Below, in pieces: positions 16,398 through 26,688 of a DNA stretch of 49,487 nucleotides. Under the pieces are notes generated by a model, which saw nothing but the letters and a program-made list of their open reading frames with translations, did not search any database and was not told where the DNA came from. A program made the position numbers and the translations under genes. This DNA comes from Persephonella sp. (GTDB lineage Bacteria; Aquificota; Aquificia; Aquificales; Hydrogenothermaceae): positions 1-49,487 of the forward strand of contig JALSNI010000026.1 in NCBI GenBank assembly GCA_026987075.1. Direction: 5' to 3'. Within the stretch, counting starts at the first letter, position 1. Every line of letters begins with the position of its first letter.

Positions 16398-17639
16398 CTA
16401 TCTTTCTATTTTGATATTTTCAGGTTTTATTCTGGCAAATTTTCTCTTTCCTACCTGAAGGACAAATTCCTTCGTAAGGTCAACCTCAAAATAAGGGTCT
16501 GTAAATTTGTTGCCATCTATTTTTACAGCCCCTCCTTTTATCAGCCTTCTTGCCTCAGATTTAGATGGGGCAAATTTTAGCTTGTAAATAAGCTCATAAA
16601 GAGGAATTTTACCTTCTGTTGCAATAGTTAGCTCAGGCTCAGGTATTTCTTCTGGCAGCTCTCTTTTTGAGTGAACTCTTTCAAAATGCTCTTTTGCTTT
16701 TATTGCAGTTTCTTCATCATAAAATCTACTTACTATATACATTGCAAGCTGCTTTTTAACTTCCATTGGATGTAAAATGCCTGCTTCAACATCTTTTTTC
16801 ATCTTCTCTATCTCTTCAATAGTCAGGTCTGTAAGCAACTCCCAGTAATCCCACATAAGCTCATCAGGGATGGACATCACTTTACCAAACATCTCTTCTG
16901 GAGGTTCAGTTATACCAATGTAGTTTCCGTAAGACTTGCTCATCTTCCTGACGCCGTCTGTTCCAACAAGAAGAGGAAGGAGTATTGCAACCTGTGGCTT
17001 TTCAATTCCATACTCTTTCTGAATGTCTCTTCCTATTAAAAGATTAAATCTCTGGTCTGAACCACCAAGCTCAACATCAGCCTTTATTGCAACAGAGTCG
17101 TAAGCCTGTAGTAGCGGATATATAAACTCGTGTATGGCTATAGGCTTGTTTTCCTTGAATCTTTTCTTAAAATCATCCCTCTCAAGCATCCTTGCAACAG
17201 TATACTTTGCTGTCAGCCTTATAATGTCTTGTGCAGTCATATTACCAAGCCACTCACTGTTGAAAACAACAATTGTCCTATCTGGGTCTAAAACCTTAAA
17301 CACCTGTTCTTTATATGTTTTTGCATTTTCAAGAACTTGCTGTTTTGTAAGTGGAGGTCTTGTTTTATCTCTACCTGAAGGGTCTCCTATCATAGCGGTA
17401 AAGTCGCCGATTATAAAGTAAACTGTATGCCCAAGTTGCTGGAATGTTCTCAGCTTCTGAAGTAAAACGGTGTGTCCAAGGTGTAAATCAGGGGCTGTTG
17501 GGTCAAATCCTGCTTTTATTATCAGAGGTCTTTCTTCTTTTAGTTTTTCTAAAAGTTCTTCTTCATTTATTATTTCAAGAACACCTTTTTTTATTATCTT
17601 CATCTGTTCCTCAGGTGAAAGGCCGTGCCAGTTTGACAA
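16398..17639 (-). CDS. tyrS: Tyrosyl-tRNA synthetase
   Basis: Class I aminoacyl-tRNA synthetase, 413 residues. The ATP-binding HIGH motif appears as HLGHT ([12 protein letters not shown]), and the KMSKS motif is exact (RKMSKSYGN). The C-terminal S4 domain ([14 protein letters not shown]) binds tRNA. Length and motif spelling fit the TyrZ-like branch. It is the first gene of a minus-strand unit with the YqaA-like protein and the small Cys protein, and is divergent from argD. Confidence 0.96.
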   Translation of the reverse strand: MSNWHGLSPEEQMKIIKKGVLEIINEEELLEKLKEERPLIIKAGFDPTAPDLHLGHTVLLQKLRTFQQLGHTVYFIIGDFTAMIGDPSGRDKTRPPLTKQQVLENAKTYKEQVFKVLDPDRTIVVFNSEWLGNMTAQDIIRLTAKYTVARMLERDDFKKRFKENKPIAIHEFIYPLLQAYDSVAIKADVELGGSDQRFNLLIGRDIQKEYGIEKPQVAILLPLLVGTDGVRKMSKSYGNYIGITEPPEEMFGKVMSIPDELMWDYWELLTDLTIEEIEKMKKDVEAGILHPMEVKKQLAMYIVSRFYDEETAIKAKEHFERVHSKRELPEEIPEPELTIATEGKIPLYELIYKLKFAPSKSEARRLIKGGAVKIDGNKFTDPYFEVDLTKEFVLQVGKRKFARIKPENIKIER

Positions 17640-17702
17640 AGGATTACCTCCGAAAGTTTTGTGAATATTATACGATAAAATAGCTGTAATTAGATTATTT
17701 GT

Positions 17703-17711
17703 TGCTAAAAT
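17703..17711 (+). promoter_or_regulatory. Possible extended -10 upstream of argD
   Basis: TGC followed by TAAAAT (17706-17711), one mismatch from TATAAT. It would start transcription near 17718, about 27 nt before the argD ATG. No -35 box is evident. Confidence 0.35.
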
Positions 17712-17744
17712 ATTATTTGTTCAATACTAATTCTGGAGATGTAG

Positions 17745-18917
17745 ATGACAGATTTTATCCAGGAAGGAAACAAATATCTGATAGGAAATTATGCAAGATA
17801 TCCTGTTTCTTTTGTTAGAGGGGAAGATGTTTACCTTTATGATACTGAAGGGAAGAAGTATTTAGATATGCTTTCAGGAATTGCAGTTAACAGTTTAGGT
17901 TATTCACACCCTGAGCTTACAGATGCTCTGTGCAATCAGATAAAACAGCTTATCCATACCTCCAACCTGTTCTACATACAGCCTCAGATAGAAGTTGCAA
18001 AGATACTTGTTGAAAATTCATGTCTTGACAAGGTATTTTTCTGCAATTCTGGAGCAGAAGCAAACGAAACAGCAATAAAGTTAGTCAGGAAATATTTCTA
18101 CGACAGAGGAGAGCCTGGGAAATACGAAATTATCACATTTACAGGAGGATTTCACGGCAGAACGATAGGTTCCCTTACAGCAACAGCACAGCCTAAATAT
18201 CACGAGGGGTTCAAGCCTTTACTTCAAGGAATAAAATATGCTGAGTTTAATAATATAGATAGTCTGAAAAATGCAGTAACAAAAAATACAGCAGCTATTA
18301 TGTTTGAGTTTATTCAGGGAGAGGGAGGTATTAATCCTATAGATAAAGATTTTCTGAATGCTATTGTAGATATTGCTCAGGAAAAAAATCTCCTGATTGT
18401 TGTTGACGAAGTCCAGACAGGTATAGGAAGAACAGGAAAACTTTTTGCTTACCAGCATTACGACATATGTCCTGACATTATTACCCTTGCAAAAGGTTTA
18501 GGTGGTGGAGTGCCTATAGGGGCTGTAATGGCAAAAGAAGAAATTGCTAAATCTTTTACTCCTGGGACACACGGTTCAACCTTTGGAGGAAATTATCTTT
18601 CAACAACTGCAGCAAAAGTTGTTCTGAAAGAAGTTCTAAAAGATGGGTTTTTAGAATCTGTTCAGAAAAAAGGGGATTATCTATCGCATCTTTTACAGGA
18701 TGCTGGTTTAAATGTAAGAGGAAAAGGTCTCATGATAGGAGTTCCTCTACCTGAAACTATAAAAGCTTCAGATGTGGCACAGAGATGTCTTGAAAATGGT
18801 CTTATTATTGGAACGGCAGGGGGAAATACTCTCAGATTTGTCCCACCTCTCATAATAACAGAAAACCAGATAAAAGAAGGAGTGGAGAGATTAGAAACAG
18901 TCTTGAAGGAGTTTTAA
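17745..18917 (+). CDS. argD: Acetylornithine aminotransferase
   Basis: Class III PLP aminotransferase of arginine biosynthesis, acting on N-acetylglutamate semialdehyde and glutamate; possibly also on the succinyl-diaminopimelate intermediate of lysine synthesis. 390 residues. Motifs: MLSGIAVNSLGYSHPEL, FCNSGAEANETAIK, TGGFHGRT, FEFIQGEGGI, VVDEVQTGIGRTG, and the PLP-lysine block TLAKGLGGGVPIGA near residue 250. GSTFGGN follows, as expected. The ATG at 17745 has a GGAG ribosome site. No other arg genes are in the window. Confidence 0.94.
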   Translation: MTDFIQEGNKYLIGNYARYPVSFVRGEDVYLYDTEGKKYLDMLSGIAVNSLGYSHPELTDALCNQIKQLIHTSNLFYIQPQIEVAKILVENSCLDKVFFCNSGAEANETAIKLVRKYFYDRGEPGKYEIITFTGGFHGRTIGSLTATAQPKYHEGFKPLLQGIKYAEFNNIDSLKNAVTKNTAAIMFEFIQGEGGINPIDKDFLNAIVDIAQEKNLLIVVDEVQTGIGRTGKLFAYQHYDICPDIITLAKGLGGGVPIGAVMAKEEIAKSFTPGTHGSTFGGNYLSTTAAKVVLKEVLKDGFLESVQKKGDYLSHLLQDAGLNVRGKGLMIGVPLPETIKASDVAQRCLENGLIIGTAGGNTLRFVPPLIITENQIKEGVERLETVLKEF

Positions 18918-18957
18918 ATGGCAGTTATTGTTATATAAAAAATCTTAAGGGTAGTAG

Positions 18958-21057
18958 ATGGAGATAACAGAAAAAGATGTTATTAATTTTTTGAAGCACA
19001 GAGGTAAACCTGTTTACTTTAAAATGCTCCGTAAAAAGTTAGGAGTTCCAAAATCAGAGCAGAAACTGTTAAGAAAAATCCTGAAAAAACTCCAGAAGAA
19101 AAAAATCATCAGATACGAAAAAGGTAAATATCTTCTTACAGAATGGAAAACAAAGGGGGAAAATCTTATAGAAGGAAAGGTTGAAGCCCATCCCAGTGGA
19201 TATGGTTTTCTGATTATTGGAGAAGAAGTGGAAGACCTCTTTATCCCTCCCCCTGAGATGAGATATCTGTTTGATGGAGATGTAGTTCTTGCAAAAGCTG
19301 TCAAAAGAAAGAAAAAAGATGAAGCAAAAGTTGTAAAGGTAATTCAAAGAGCAATAAAAACAGCTGTTGGAAGATACTACAAAGACAAAACAGGTCATTA
19401 TGTTATCCTGTCTGACACTGTTATTCCCCACAGAATTTATCTAAATAAGAAGGAAGTAAAGAAAAAAAAGTTAGAAGAAGGAAGTTATGTTGTAATAGAG
19501 ATAACCCAGTATCCTGCTCCAAGGATAAGAGGAAAGGGTAAAATACTAAAAGTATTAGGTAAAACAAAGAACACACAGACTGTAGCTGAGATTATAGCAA
19601 GGAAGTATAACCTTCCAACAGAACATTCAAAAGAGGCAGTAAAAGAAGCAGAAAAACTCTCTCCAGTTGTAAGGATAACAAAAAACAGAAGAGATTTAAC
19701 GAAACAGATATGCTTTACCATAGACCCTGAATCTGCCAGAGACCACGACGATGCTGTAGCAATAGAGAAAGAAGGAAACAACTACAGGCTTTTTGTTCAT
19801 ATAGCAGATGTTTCCTACTATGTAAAAGAAGGCTCAGCAATAGACAGGGAAGCATTTGAGAGGGGAAACACCTACTACCTCCCAGAAAGAGCTCTTCACA
19901 TGCTCCCTGAAAGACTTGCAGCACAGCTTTGCAGTCTCAGGCCAAATGAGAAAAAATATGCATTTACCTGTGAGATGCTGATAAACAGGACAGGAAAAGT
20001 GATAGATTACCACATATACGAAAGCGTGATAATTAGCAAAGCAAAACTGACTTACGACGAAGCCCTTAGAATAATAGTTGGAGACCCAGCCTTAGAACAA
20101 AAATATCCAGAAGTTGTTCAGCCTCTGAGATACATGGAAGAGCTCGCAAAAATACTTATGAAAGCTAAAGAAAAAAGGGGAAGTATAGATTTTGACATGC
20201 CAGAAAGCCAGATACTTTTCACAGAGACAGGAGACCCATATGATGTAGTTCCTTACGAGAGACACCTTGCCCACAGAATTATTGAGGAATTTATGATTAT
20301 TGCTAATGAAACAGTAGCAAGACATATGTATGAAAAGAGCTATCCCTTTATATACAGAACCCACGAAGAACCAGATTTAGACAAAGTGATAAGATTTGTT
20401 GACCTTGTGGCAGGTCTTGGATACGAGGTGTCCTATCCTGAAAAGATAACTCCCAAATTTATCCAGAAAATATTAGAGAAAGTTTCAGGAACACCAGAGG
20501 AAACACTGGTCAGATTTATGGCTCTCAGAACAATGAAGCAGGCAAAATACACGACAGAAAACATCGGTCATTTTGGTCTTGCTTCAGACTGTTATACCCA
20601 CTTTACTTCCCCTATCAGAAGATATGCTGACATTAACGTTCACAGAATGTTGAAAAAGGCGATAAAAGGAAAGTTTACAAAAAAAGACCTCCAGACACTT
20701 CCTTCAAGGTTAGAAGAGATAGCAAAACAGTGTTCAAAGATGGAAAGGATTGCAGATGATGCAGAAAGGGATGCATTAGATATACTAAAACTTAGACTTC
20801 TTTCAAATCACGTTGGAGAAGTATTTGAAGGAATAATAACAGGTGTTGTTTCTTTCGGTTTGTTTGTTGAGCTAAAAAGATACCTTATAGAAGGTCTTAT
20901 TCCAATAAACACACTTCCATACCGTTTCAAATATGACGAAATAAATCAGAGATTAATCAGTGAGAAAAAAATATTCCGATTAGGTGACCGGATAAAAGTC
21001 AAGATAGAAAAAGTTGACGAAGACCTAAAAAAACTTGACCTTTCTTATGTAGAATAA
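18958..21057 (+). CDS. rnr: Ribonuclease R
   Basis: Processive 3'-5' exoribonuclease that degrades structured RNA. 699 residues. Order: N-terminal winged helix (about 5-65), cold-shock RNA-binding domains, the RNB catalytic domain with ITIDPE-type acidic cluster (IDPESARDHDDAVA, the metal-binding Asp residues), and a C-terminal S1 domain (VGEVFEGIITGVVSFGLFVEL). It lies 40 nt after argD and may be co-transcribed. The ATP synthase promoter follows its stop codon closely. It lacks the long Lys-rich tail of E. coli RNase R. Confidence 0.95.
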   Translation: MEITEKDVINFLKHRGKPVYFKMLRKKLGVPKSEQKLLRKILKKLQKKKIIRYEKGKYLLTEWKTKGENLIEGKVEAHPSGYGFLIIGEEVEDLFIPPPEMRYLFDGDVVLAKAVKRKKKDEAKVVKVIQRAIKTAVGRYYKDKTGHYVILSDTVIPHRIYLNKKEVKKKKLEEGSYVVIEITQYPAPRIRGKGKILKVLGKTKNTQTVAEIIARKYNLPTEHSKEAVKEAEKLSPVVRITKNRRDLTKQICFTIDPESARDHDDAVAIEKEGNNYRLFVHIADVSYYVKEGSAIDREAFERGNTYYLPERALHMLPERLAAQLCSLRPNEKKYAFTCEMLINRTGKVIDYHIYESVIISKAKLTYDEALRIIVGDPALEQKYPEVVQPLRYMEELAKILMKAKEKRGSIDFDMPESQILFTETGDPYDVVPYERHLAHRIIEEFMIIANETVARHMYEKSYPFIYRTHEEPDLDKVIRFVDLVAGLGYEVSYPEKITPKFIQKILEKVSGTPEETLVRFMALRTMKQAKYTTENIGHFGLASDCYTHFTSPIRRYADINVHRMLKKAIKGKFTKKDLQTLPSRLEEIAKQCSKMERIADDAERDALDILKLRLLSNHVGEVFEGIITGVVSFGLFVELKRYLIEGLIPINTLPYRFKYDEINQRLISEKKIFRLGDRIKVKIEKVDEDLKKLDLSYVE

Positions 21058-21076
21058 GGCATTCTCCTTAAAATTT

Positions 21077-21106
21077 TTGATATGTCTGTTAATGTTGTGA
21101 TATGAT
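21077..21106 (+). promoter_or_regulatory. Promoter of the first ATP synthase operon
   Basis: TTGATA (21077-21082), an 18-nt spacer, then TATGAT (21101-21106) preceded by TGA, making an extended -10. The predicted start near 21113 gives a 30-nt leader with GGAGG before the b' gene. It is placed only 20 nt after the rnr stop. Confidence 0.6.
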
Positions 21107-21144
21107 AATTAAGATTGAAATTACTCTGTGGAGGATTGTGGAGA

Positions 21145-21588
21145 ATGCCTGAGGTTCATGTTATACCTGATATTACTCTGTTTGTCCAGCTGATAATATT
21201 TCTTGTATTTATGGTCATAATGAAAAAGGTTTATTTTGACCCATATCTTGAAGCCTTTGATGAAAGAGAAAAAACTGTAGAAAAACTTCTCGCAGAGGCT
21301 GAAGAGAACAATAAAAAAGCAGAAAAAATATTAGAAGAAGTAGACAAAATACTTGCCCAAACAAGGGAAGAATCTAAGAAAATAATGGAGCAGTATCACA
21401 AAGAAACAACAGAAATGGTTAACAACATACTGAAAAAAGCCCAGGCTGAAGCAGAAAAAGAGATAGAAGATGCTAAAAAAGAGGTAGAGATGACTGTTGA
21501 GATTGAGAAGAAAACAATGGATAAGATTATCCAATCTATGGCTGAAGAAATTGCAGAAAAACTACTTCTGAAGGAGAAAGCAGCATGA
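21145..21588 (+). CDS. atpF': ATP synthase F0 subunit b' (first b-type subunit)
   Basis: 147 residues from the ATG at 21145, with GGAGG 10 nt upstream; a longer in-frame start at 21115 would lie next to the predicted transcription start and is less likely. One N-terminal membrane helix (LFVQLIIFLVFMVIM) precedes a long charged coiled coil rich in E, K and A, the stator stalk that links F0 to delta/alpha. Two different b-like genes in tandem imply a heterodimeric stalk, as in photosynthetic bacteria and Aquifex. The end overlaps the next gene by 4 nt (ATGA). Confidence 0.88.
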   Translation: MPEVHVIPDITLFVQLIIFLVFMVIMKKVYFDPYLEAFDEREKTVEKLLAEAEENNKKAEKILEEVDKILAQTREESKKIMEQYHKETTEMVNNILKKAQAEAEKEIEDAKKEVEMTVEIEKKTMDKIIQSMAEEIAEKLLLKEKAA

Positions 21589-22112
21589 AAAACAGCCTCT
21601 TATTTATCCTTGGAACAGTTTCTGTAGCAGTTGCATCAGGTGGAGAAGGTAGTCTTCTTGTGTGGAAAATCATTAATACCGTAATCCTTGTTATTCTCCT
21701 TGCGTGGATAATTAAAAAGTGGGGGGTTCAGTTTTTTGAAAATAGAAGGAAAACTATAGCCTCAATGGTAGAAGAAGCTCAAAAGGCACAGGCTGATAGC
21801 AGAAAAGCTCTTGAGGAGGCAAAAGCAAAGTTAGAAGATGCAAAGATGAAGTTTGAAGAATCACTTAAAATAGCAGAGGAAACAGCAAAGAAAGAGAGAG
21901 AAGTGGCATTAAAAGAAGCTCAAGAAATGGCAAACAGAATCAAAGAACAGGCAAAAGAAGCAGTTATGATAGAAATCAAAAGGGGAGAAAATGAGCTTAG
22001 AAAATATGCAGTTCAGAAAGCTATAGAAATTTCAGAAAAAGTTGTAAAAGAAAAAATAAGCCCTGAAGTTGAAAAGGAAATCATAATGAAAACTCTAAAA
22101 AGTATTTCATAA
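21585..22112 (+). CDS. atpF: ATP synthase F0 subunit b, with apparent signal peptide
   Basis: 175 residues. The N-terminus looks like a cleavable signal peptide (hydrophobic core LLFILGTVSVAVA, then SGGEGS). It is followed by the true membrane anchor (KIINTVILVILLAWIIKKW) and a long coiled coil. If the signal is cleaved, the mature N-terminus would face the periplasm, the normal orientation of b. It is translationally coupled to b' (4-nt overlap) and precedes atpH. Which of the two is termed b or b' is a convention. Confidence 0.88.
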   Translation: MKNSLLFILGTVSVAVASGGEGSLLVWKIINTVILVILLAWIIKKWGVQFFENRRKTIASMVEEAQKAQADSRKALEEAKAKLEDAKMKFEESLKIAEETAKKEREVALKEAQEMANRIKEQAKEAVMIEIKRGENELRKYAVQKAIEISEKVVKEKISPEVEKEIIMKTLKSIS

Positions 22113-22124
22113 CGGAGGTCAACC

Positions 22125-22673
22125 TTGAAAGTAGATAAAAAAGTATTAAAAAGAGTAGTAAAAGTTCTTCTTAACAAAATACCAAGAGAAGAAACAGCAC
22201 TTATAAAAGTTTCAGATGACCTTTCGCTTATTCAGGAATTATACAGGAAAAATAAGCCATTCAGAAACTTTATACTTAATCCATTAATAAGTTTTGAGGA
22301 TAAGGAAAAAGTTATAAACAATTTTTCTGAAAAAGTAAATCTTGATAAAAATGTAGTTGAAGCAGTTAAATATGTCGTAAAAATAAACAAAGGCAATGTT
22401 TTGAGAGAGATTGCAGACCAGTTTAGATTTGAGGTTGAAAAGTTCTTTGCGACAGTGAAAGGGGAAGTAATAACAGCTTATCCTGTAGATGAAAAGTTGT
22501 TAGAAGAAATCAAAAATGCAGTTGAGAAAAAGCTTGGTAAAAAAGTTGAGTTTGAAGTAAAACAAGATTCGTCCATTATTGGAGGAGTTGTGGTAAAAGC
22601 AGGTAGTTATGTTCTTGATTCTTCTATAAAAACATACCTGAGAAAATTAGAACAACAGCTCACATCTTACTAA
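22125..22673 (+). CDS. atpH: ATP synthase F1 subunit delta, TTG start
   Basis: 182 residues. It connects the stator stalk to the top of the alpha3beta3 head. The start is a TTG at 22125, with GGAGG 6-7 nt upstream and no competing ATG. The helical N-terminal domain and the C-terminal KVEFEVKQDSSIIGGVVVKAGSYVLDSS motif (equivalent to the D..LIGG....G...D.S signature) identify it. It lies between b and alpha in the canonical order. Confidence 0.92.
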   Translation: MKVDKKVLKRVVKVLLNKIPREETALIKVSDDLSLIQELYRKNKPFRNFILNPLISFEDKEKVINNFSEKVNLDKNVVEAVKYVVKINKGNVLREIADQFRFEVEKFFATVKGEVITAYPVDEKLLEEIKNAVEKKLGKKVEFEVKQDSSIIGGVVVKAGSYVLDSSIKTYLRKLEQQLTSY

Positions 22674-22707
22674 AATAAAAAATTTATAAGATAAAAGGAG
22701 GTTTTAG

Positions 22708-24222
22708 ATGTCTGCAATAAGAGCTGAAGAAGTTGCTGAAAGCCTAAAAAAACAGCTTGAAGAGTTTGAAGCTAAAGCAAACCTTGAAGAGGTTGGAACA
22801 GTTCTTCAGGTTGGTGATGGTGTTGCAAGGGTTTTTGGTCTTGAGAAGGCTATGTATGGGGAAATGGTTGAGTTTGAAAATGGAACGTTAGGTGTTGCCT
22901 TTAACCTTGAGGAAGACAACGTGGGTATCATTCTCCTTGGAGATGAGACAGGTATAGAAGAAGGAACAATCGTAAAAAGAACAGGAAAAATATTAGAAAT
23001 TCCCGTTGGAATGGGACTTGTGGGAAGGGTTGTTGATGGGACAGGTAAACCTATAGACGGAAAGGGGCCAATAGAAAACATCGCTTACTACTCACCAGTT
23101 GAAAAAATTGCTCCTGGTGTTGTAACAAGAAAGTCTGTTCACGAGCCTCTCCAGACAGGTATCAAGGCTATAGATGCCATGATACCAATCGGAAGGGGAC
23201 AGAGGGAACTGATTATCGGTGATAGAGCCACAGGTAAAACAACAATTGCAATAGACACTATACTGAACCAGAAAGGAGAAGATGTTTACTGTGTTTACGT
23301 TGCAATAGGTCAAAAAAGGGCAGTAGTAAGACAGATAGTTGAAACACTCCAGAAGCACGGAGCTATGGAATACACTACTGTTGTTGCTGCTACAGCCTCT
23401 GACCCAGCAACAATGCAGTATATTGCTCCATTTGTTGGATGCACAATTGCTGAATACTTCAGAGATAATGGAATGCACGCACTTATCATATATGACGACC
23501 TTACAAAACACGCATATGCTTATAGACAGCTATCTCTCCTCCTCAGAAGACCGCCGGGAAGGGAAGCTTATCCGGGAGATGTTTTCTATCTTCACTCAAG
23601 ACTTCTTGAGAGGGCAGCAAAACTGAACGACGAGCTTGGAGCAGGCTCTCTTACTGCACTGCCTATCATTGAAACTCAAGCTGGAGACGTTGCTGCATAC
23701 ATACCAACAAACGTTATTTCTATCACAGATGGACAGATATTCCTTGAAACAGACCTGTTCCACAAAGGTGTAAGACCTGCTATTAACGTTGGTCTTTCTG
23801 TTTCAAGGGTTGGTGGAGCTGCTCAAATAAAAGCTATGAAACAGGTTGCAGGAACACTCAGGCTGGAGCTTGCCCAGTTTAGAGAGCTTGAAGCGTTTGT
23901 TCAGTTTGCATCGGAACTTGACAAGGCAACACAGCAACAGATTGCAAGGGGACAGAGACTGGTTGAGATACTGAAACAGCCACCAAACAAGCCTGTTCCA
24001 GTTGAAAAACAGATAGCAATCATATATGCAGGAACAAAAGGGTATCTTGACGACATTCCTGTCAGTGCTATACAGAAATTTGAGCAGGAGTTTTACACAT
24101 TCCTTGACACTGAAAAACCAGAAGTATTAGAAATGATTAGAGCAGAGAAAAAACTGACAGATGAGATAGAGACAAAACTGAAAGAGGCTATAGAAGAATT
24201 TAAAAAGAAAGTTGCCTTTTAG
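22708..24222 (+). CDS. atpA: ATP synthase F1 subunit alpha
   Basis: 504 residues, the normal length. Non-catalytic nucleotide-binding subunit of the F1 head. Walker A GDRATGKT lies near residue 170, and [17 protein letters not shown] and the [13 protein letters not shown] block follow. The start has AGGAGG. All motifs are intact. Confidence 0.98.
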   Translation: MSAIRAEEVAESLKKQLEEFEAKANLEEVGTVLQVGDGVARVFGLEKAMYGEMVEFENGTLGVAFNLEEDNVGIILLGDETGIEEGTIVKRTGKILEIPVGMGLVGRVVDGTGKPIDGKGPIENIAYYSPVEKIAPGVVTRKSVHEPLQTGIKAIDAMIPIGRGQRELIIGDRATGKTTIAIDTILNQKGEDVYCVYVAIGQKRAVVRQIVETLQKHGAMEYTTVVAATASDPATMQYIAPFVGCTIAEYFRDNGMHALIIYDDLTKHAYAYRQLSLLLRRPPGREAYPGDVFYLHSRLLERAAKLNDELGAGSLTALPIIETQAGDVAAYIPTNVISITDGQIFLETDLFHKGVRPAINVGLSVSRVGGAAQIKAMKQVAGTLRLELAQFRELEAFVQFASELDKATQQQIARGQRLVEILKQPPNKPVPVEKQIAIIYAGTKGYLDDIPVSAIQKFEQEFYTFLDTEKPEVLEMIRAEKKLTDEIETKLKEAIEEFKKKVAF

Positions 24223-24237
24223 TGAGGTGAAAGAAGA

Positions 24238-25113
24238 ATGGCAAAGCTCTCACCAAGGGATATAAAGAGGAAGATACAGGGTATAAAGAATACTCAGCGT
24301 ATTACAAAGGCGATGAAGGCAGTTTCTGCTGCCAAGCTGAACAAAGCAAGGGCTATGCTCAATGCAACACGCCCTTACTCAGAAAGACTTTATGACCTTA
24401 TAAACGACCTTGCTATGTTTGTGGACAGAGATATTCATCCTCTTCTAAAAGTTAGAGAGGAAAGGAAGATAGATTATGTAGTTATAACGGCAGATAGAGG
24501 ACTGGCAGGAGCGTTTAACTCCTATGTTATAAAAAGAACTCTGTCAGACGTTCAGAAATTTCAGGAAGAGGGGAAAGAAGTAAATCTTCTTCTCATTGGA
24601 AGAAAAGCTGTTCAGTTTTTTAAAAACAAAGGGTTTAATATTATTGAGGAGTATGAGGACATATACAGAGACCACATGAACCTTGCGTTTACTTCAAAAG
24701 TTGGTGGAATTCTTGCAGAAAGATATGAGAACGAAAAAACTGACGCAGTTTACCTGATAAATAACGAGCTTATAACCACCGCAACCTATGAAACAAAGGT
24801 TAGAAAATTGTTTCCCATAGAGCCTGAGCTGAGCTACGACAAGCTTTCTGAACTTTCCAGATACAACATAGAGCCATCTGCGGAAGATGTATTAGAAGAG
24901 CTTCTCAAAAGATACATAAACTTCCAGCTTTACAGAGCGCTGGTAGAGTCATCTACAGCAGAGCATGCTGCAAGGATGATTGCTATGGATAACGCTACAA
25001 GGAATGCAGGGGAAGCTATCAAAAGATGGACAATTATATTTAACAAGGCAAGACAGGAAGCAATCACAACAGAGCTTATTGACATTATTAATGCAGCTAA
25101 TGCAATTGAATAA
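24238..25113 (+). CDS. atpG: ATP synthase F1 subunit gamma
   Basis: 291 residues; the central rotor shaft. The N-terminal helix IKRKIQGIKNTQRITKAMKAVSAAKL and the C-terminal helix with EHAARMIAMDNATRNA are both typical and form the coiled coil inside the head. TADRGLAGAFNS in the Rossmann-like middle is also a family mark. It follows alpha by 15 nt with a GAGGTGA ribosome site. Confidence 0.97.
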   Translation: MAKLSPRDIKRKIQGIKNTQRITKAMKAVSAAKLNKARAMLNATRPYSERLYDLINDLAMFVDRDIHPLLKVREERKIDYVVITADRGLAGAFNSYVIKRTLSDVQKFQEEGKEVNLLLIGRKAVQFFKNKGFNIIEEYEDIYRDHMNLAFTSKVGGILAERYENEKTDAVYLINNELITTATYETKVRKLFPIEPELSYDKLSELSRYNIEPSAEDVLEELLKRYINFQLYRALVESSTAEHAARMIAMDNATRNAGEAIKRWTIIFNKARQEAITTELIDIINAANAIE

Positions 25114-25134
25114 AAGAAATTCAGGAGGATATAA

Positions 25135-26571
<1,437 letters not shown>

Positions 26572-26597
26572 TATATACGGTAAATTAGAAAATTCTT

Positions 26598-26622
26598 AAC
26601 GGGCACTATGCCCGTTTTTTTT
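26598..26622 (+). terminator. Intrinsic terminator after atpD
   Basis: AACGGGC (26598-26604) pairs with GCCCGTT (26610-26616), loop ACTAT, followed by a run of T residues to 26622. A textbook terminator that closes the six-gene ATP synthase operon. Confidence 0.93.
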
Positions 26623-26688
26623 AACTTTCTAATAAGTTAATAATTTATTAATCAGAATATTAATACTTTCTCTCCAGCAGGGTTTTAT

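Noticed and set aside
22806-23511. Long minus-strand frames inside atpA (and similar ones in atpD, rho, aroC and glnE)
   Set aside because: Shadows of strongly conserved genes on the other strand; no ribosome sites, and Ser/Pro/Phe-rich or Cys-rich composition typical of antisense frames.
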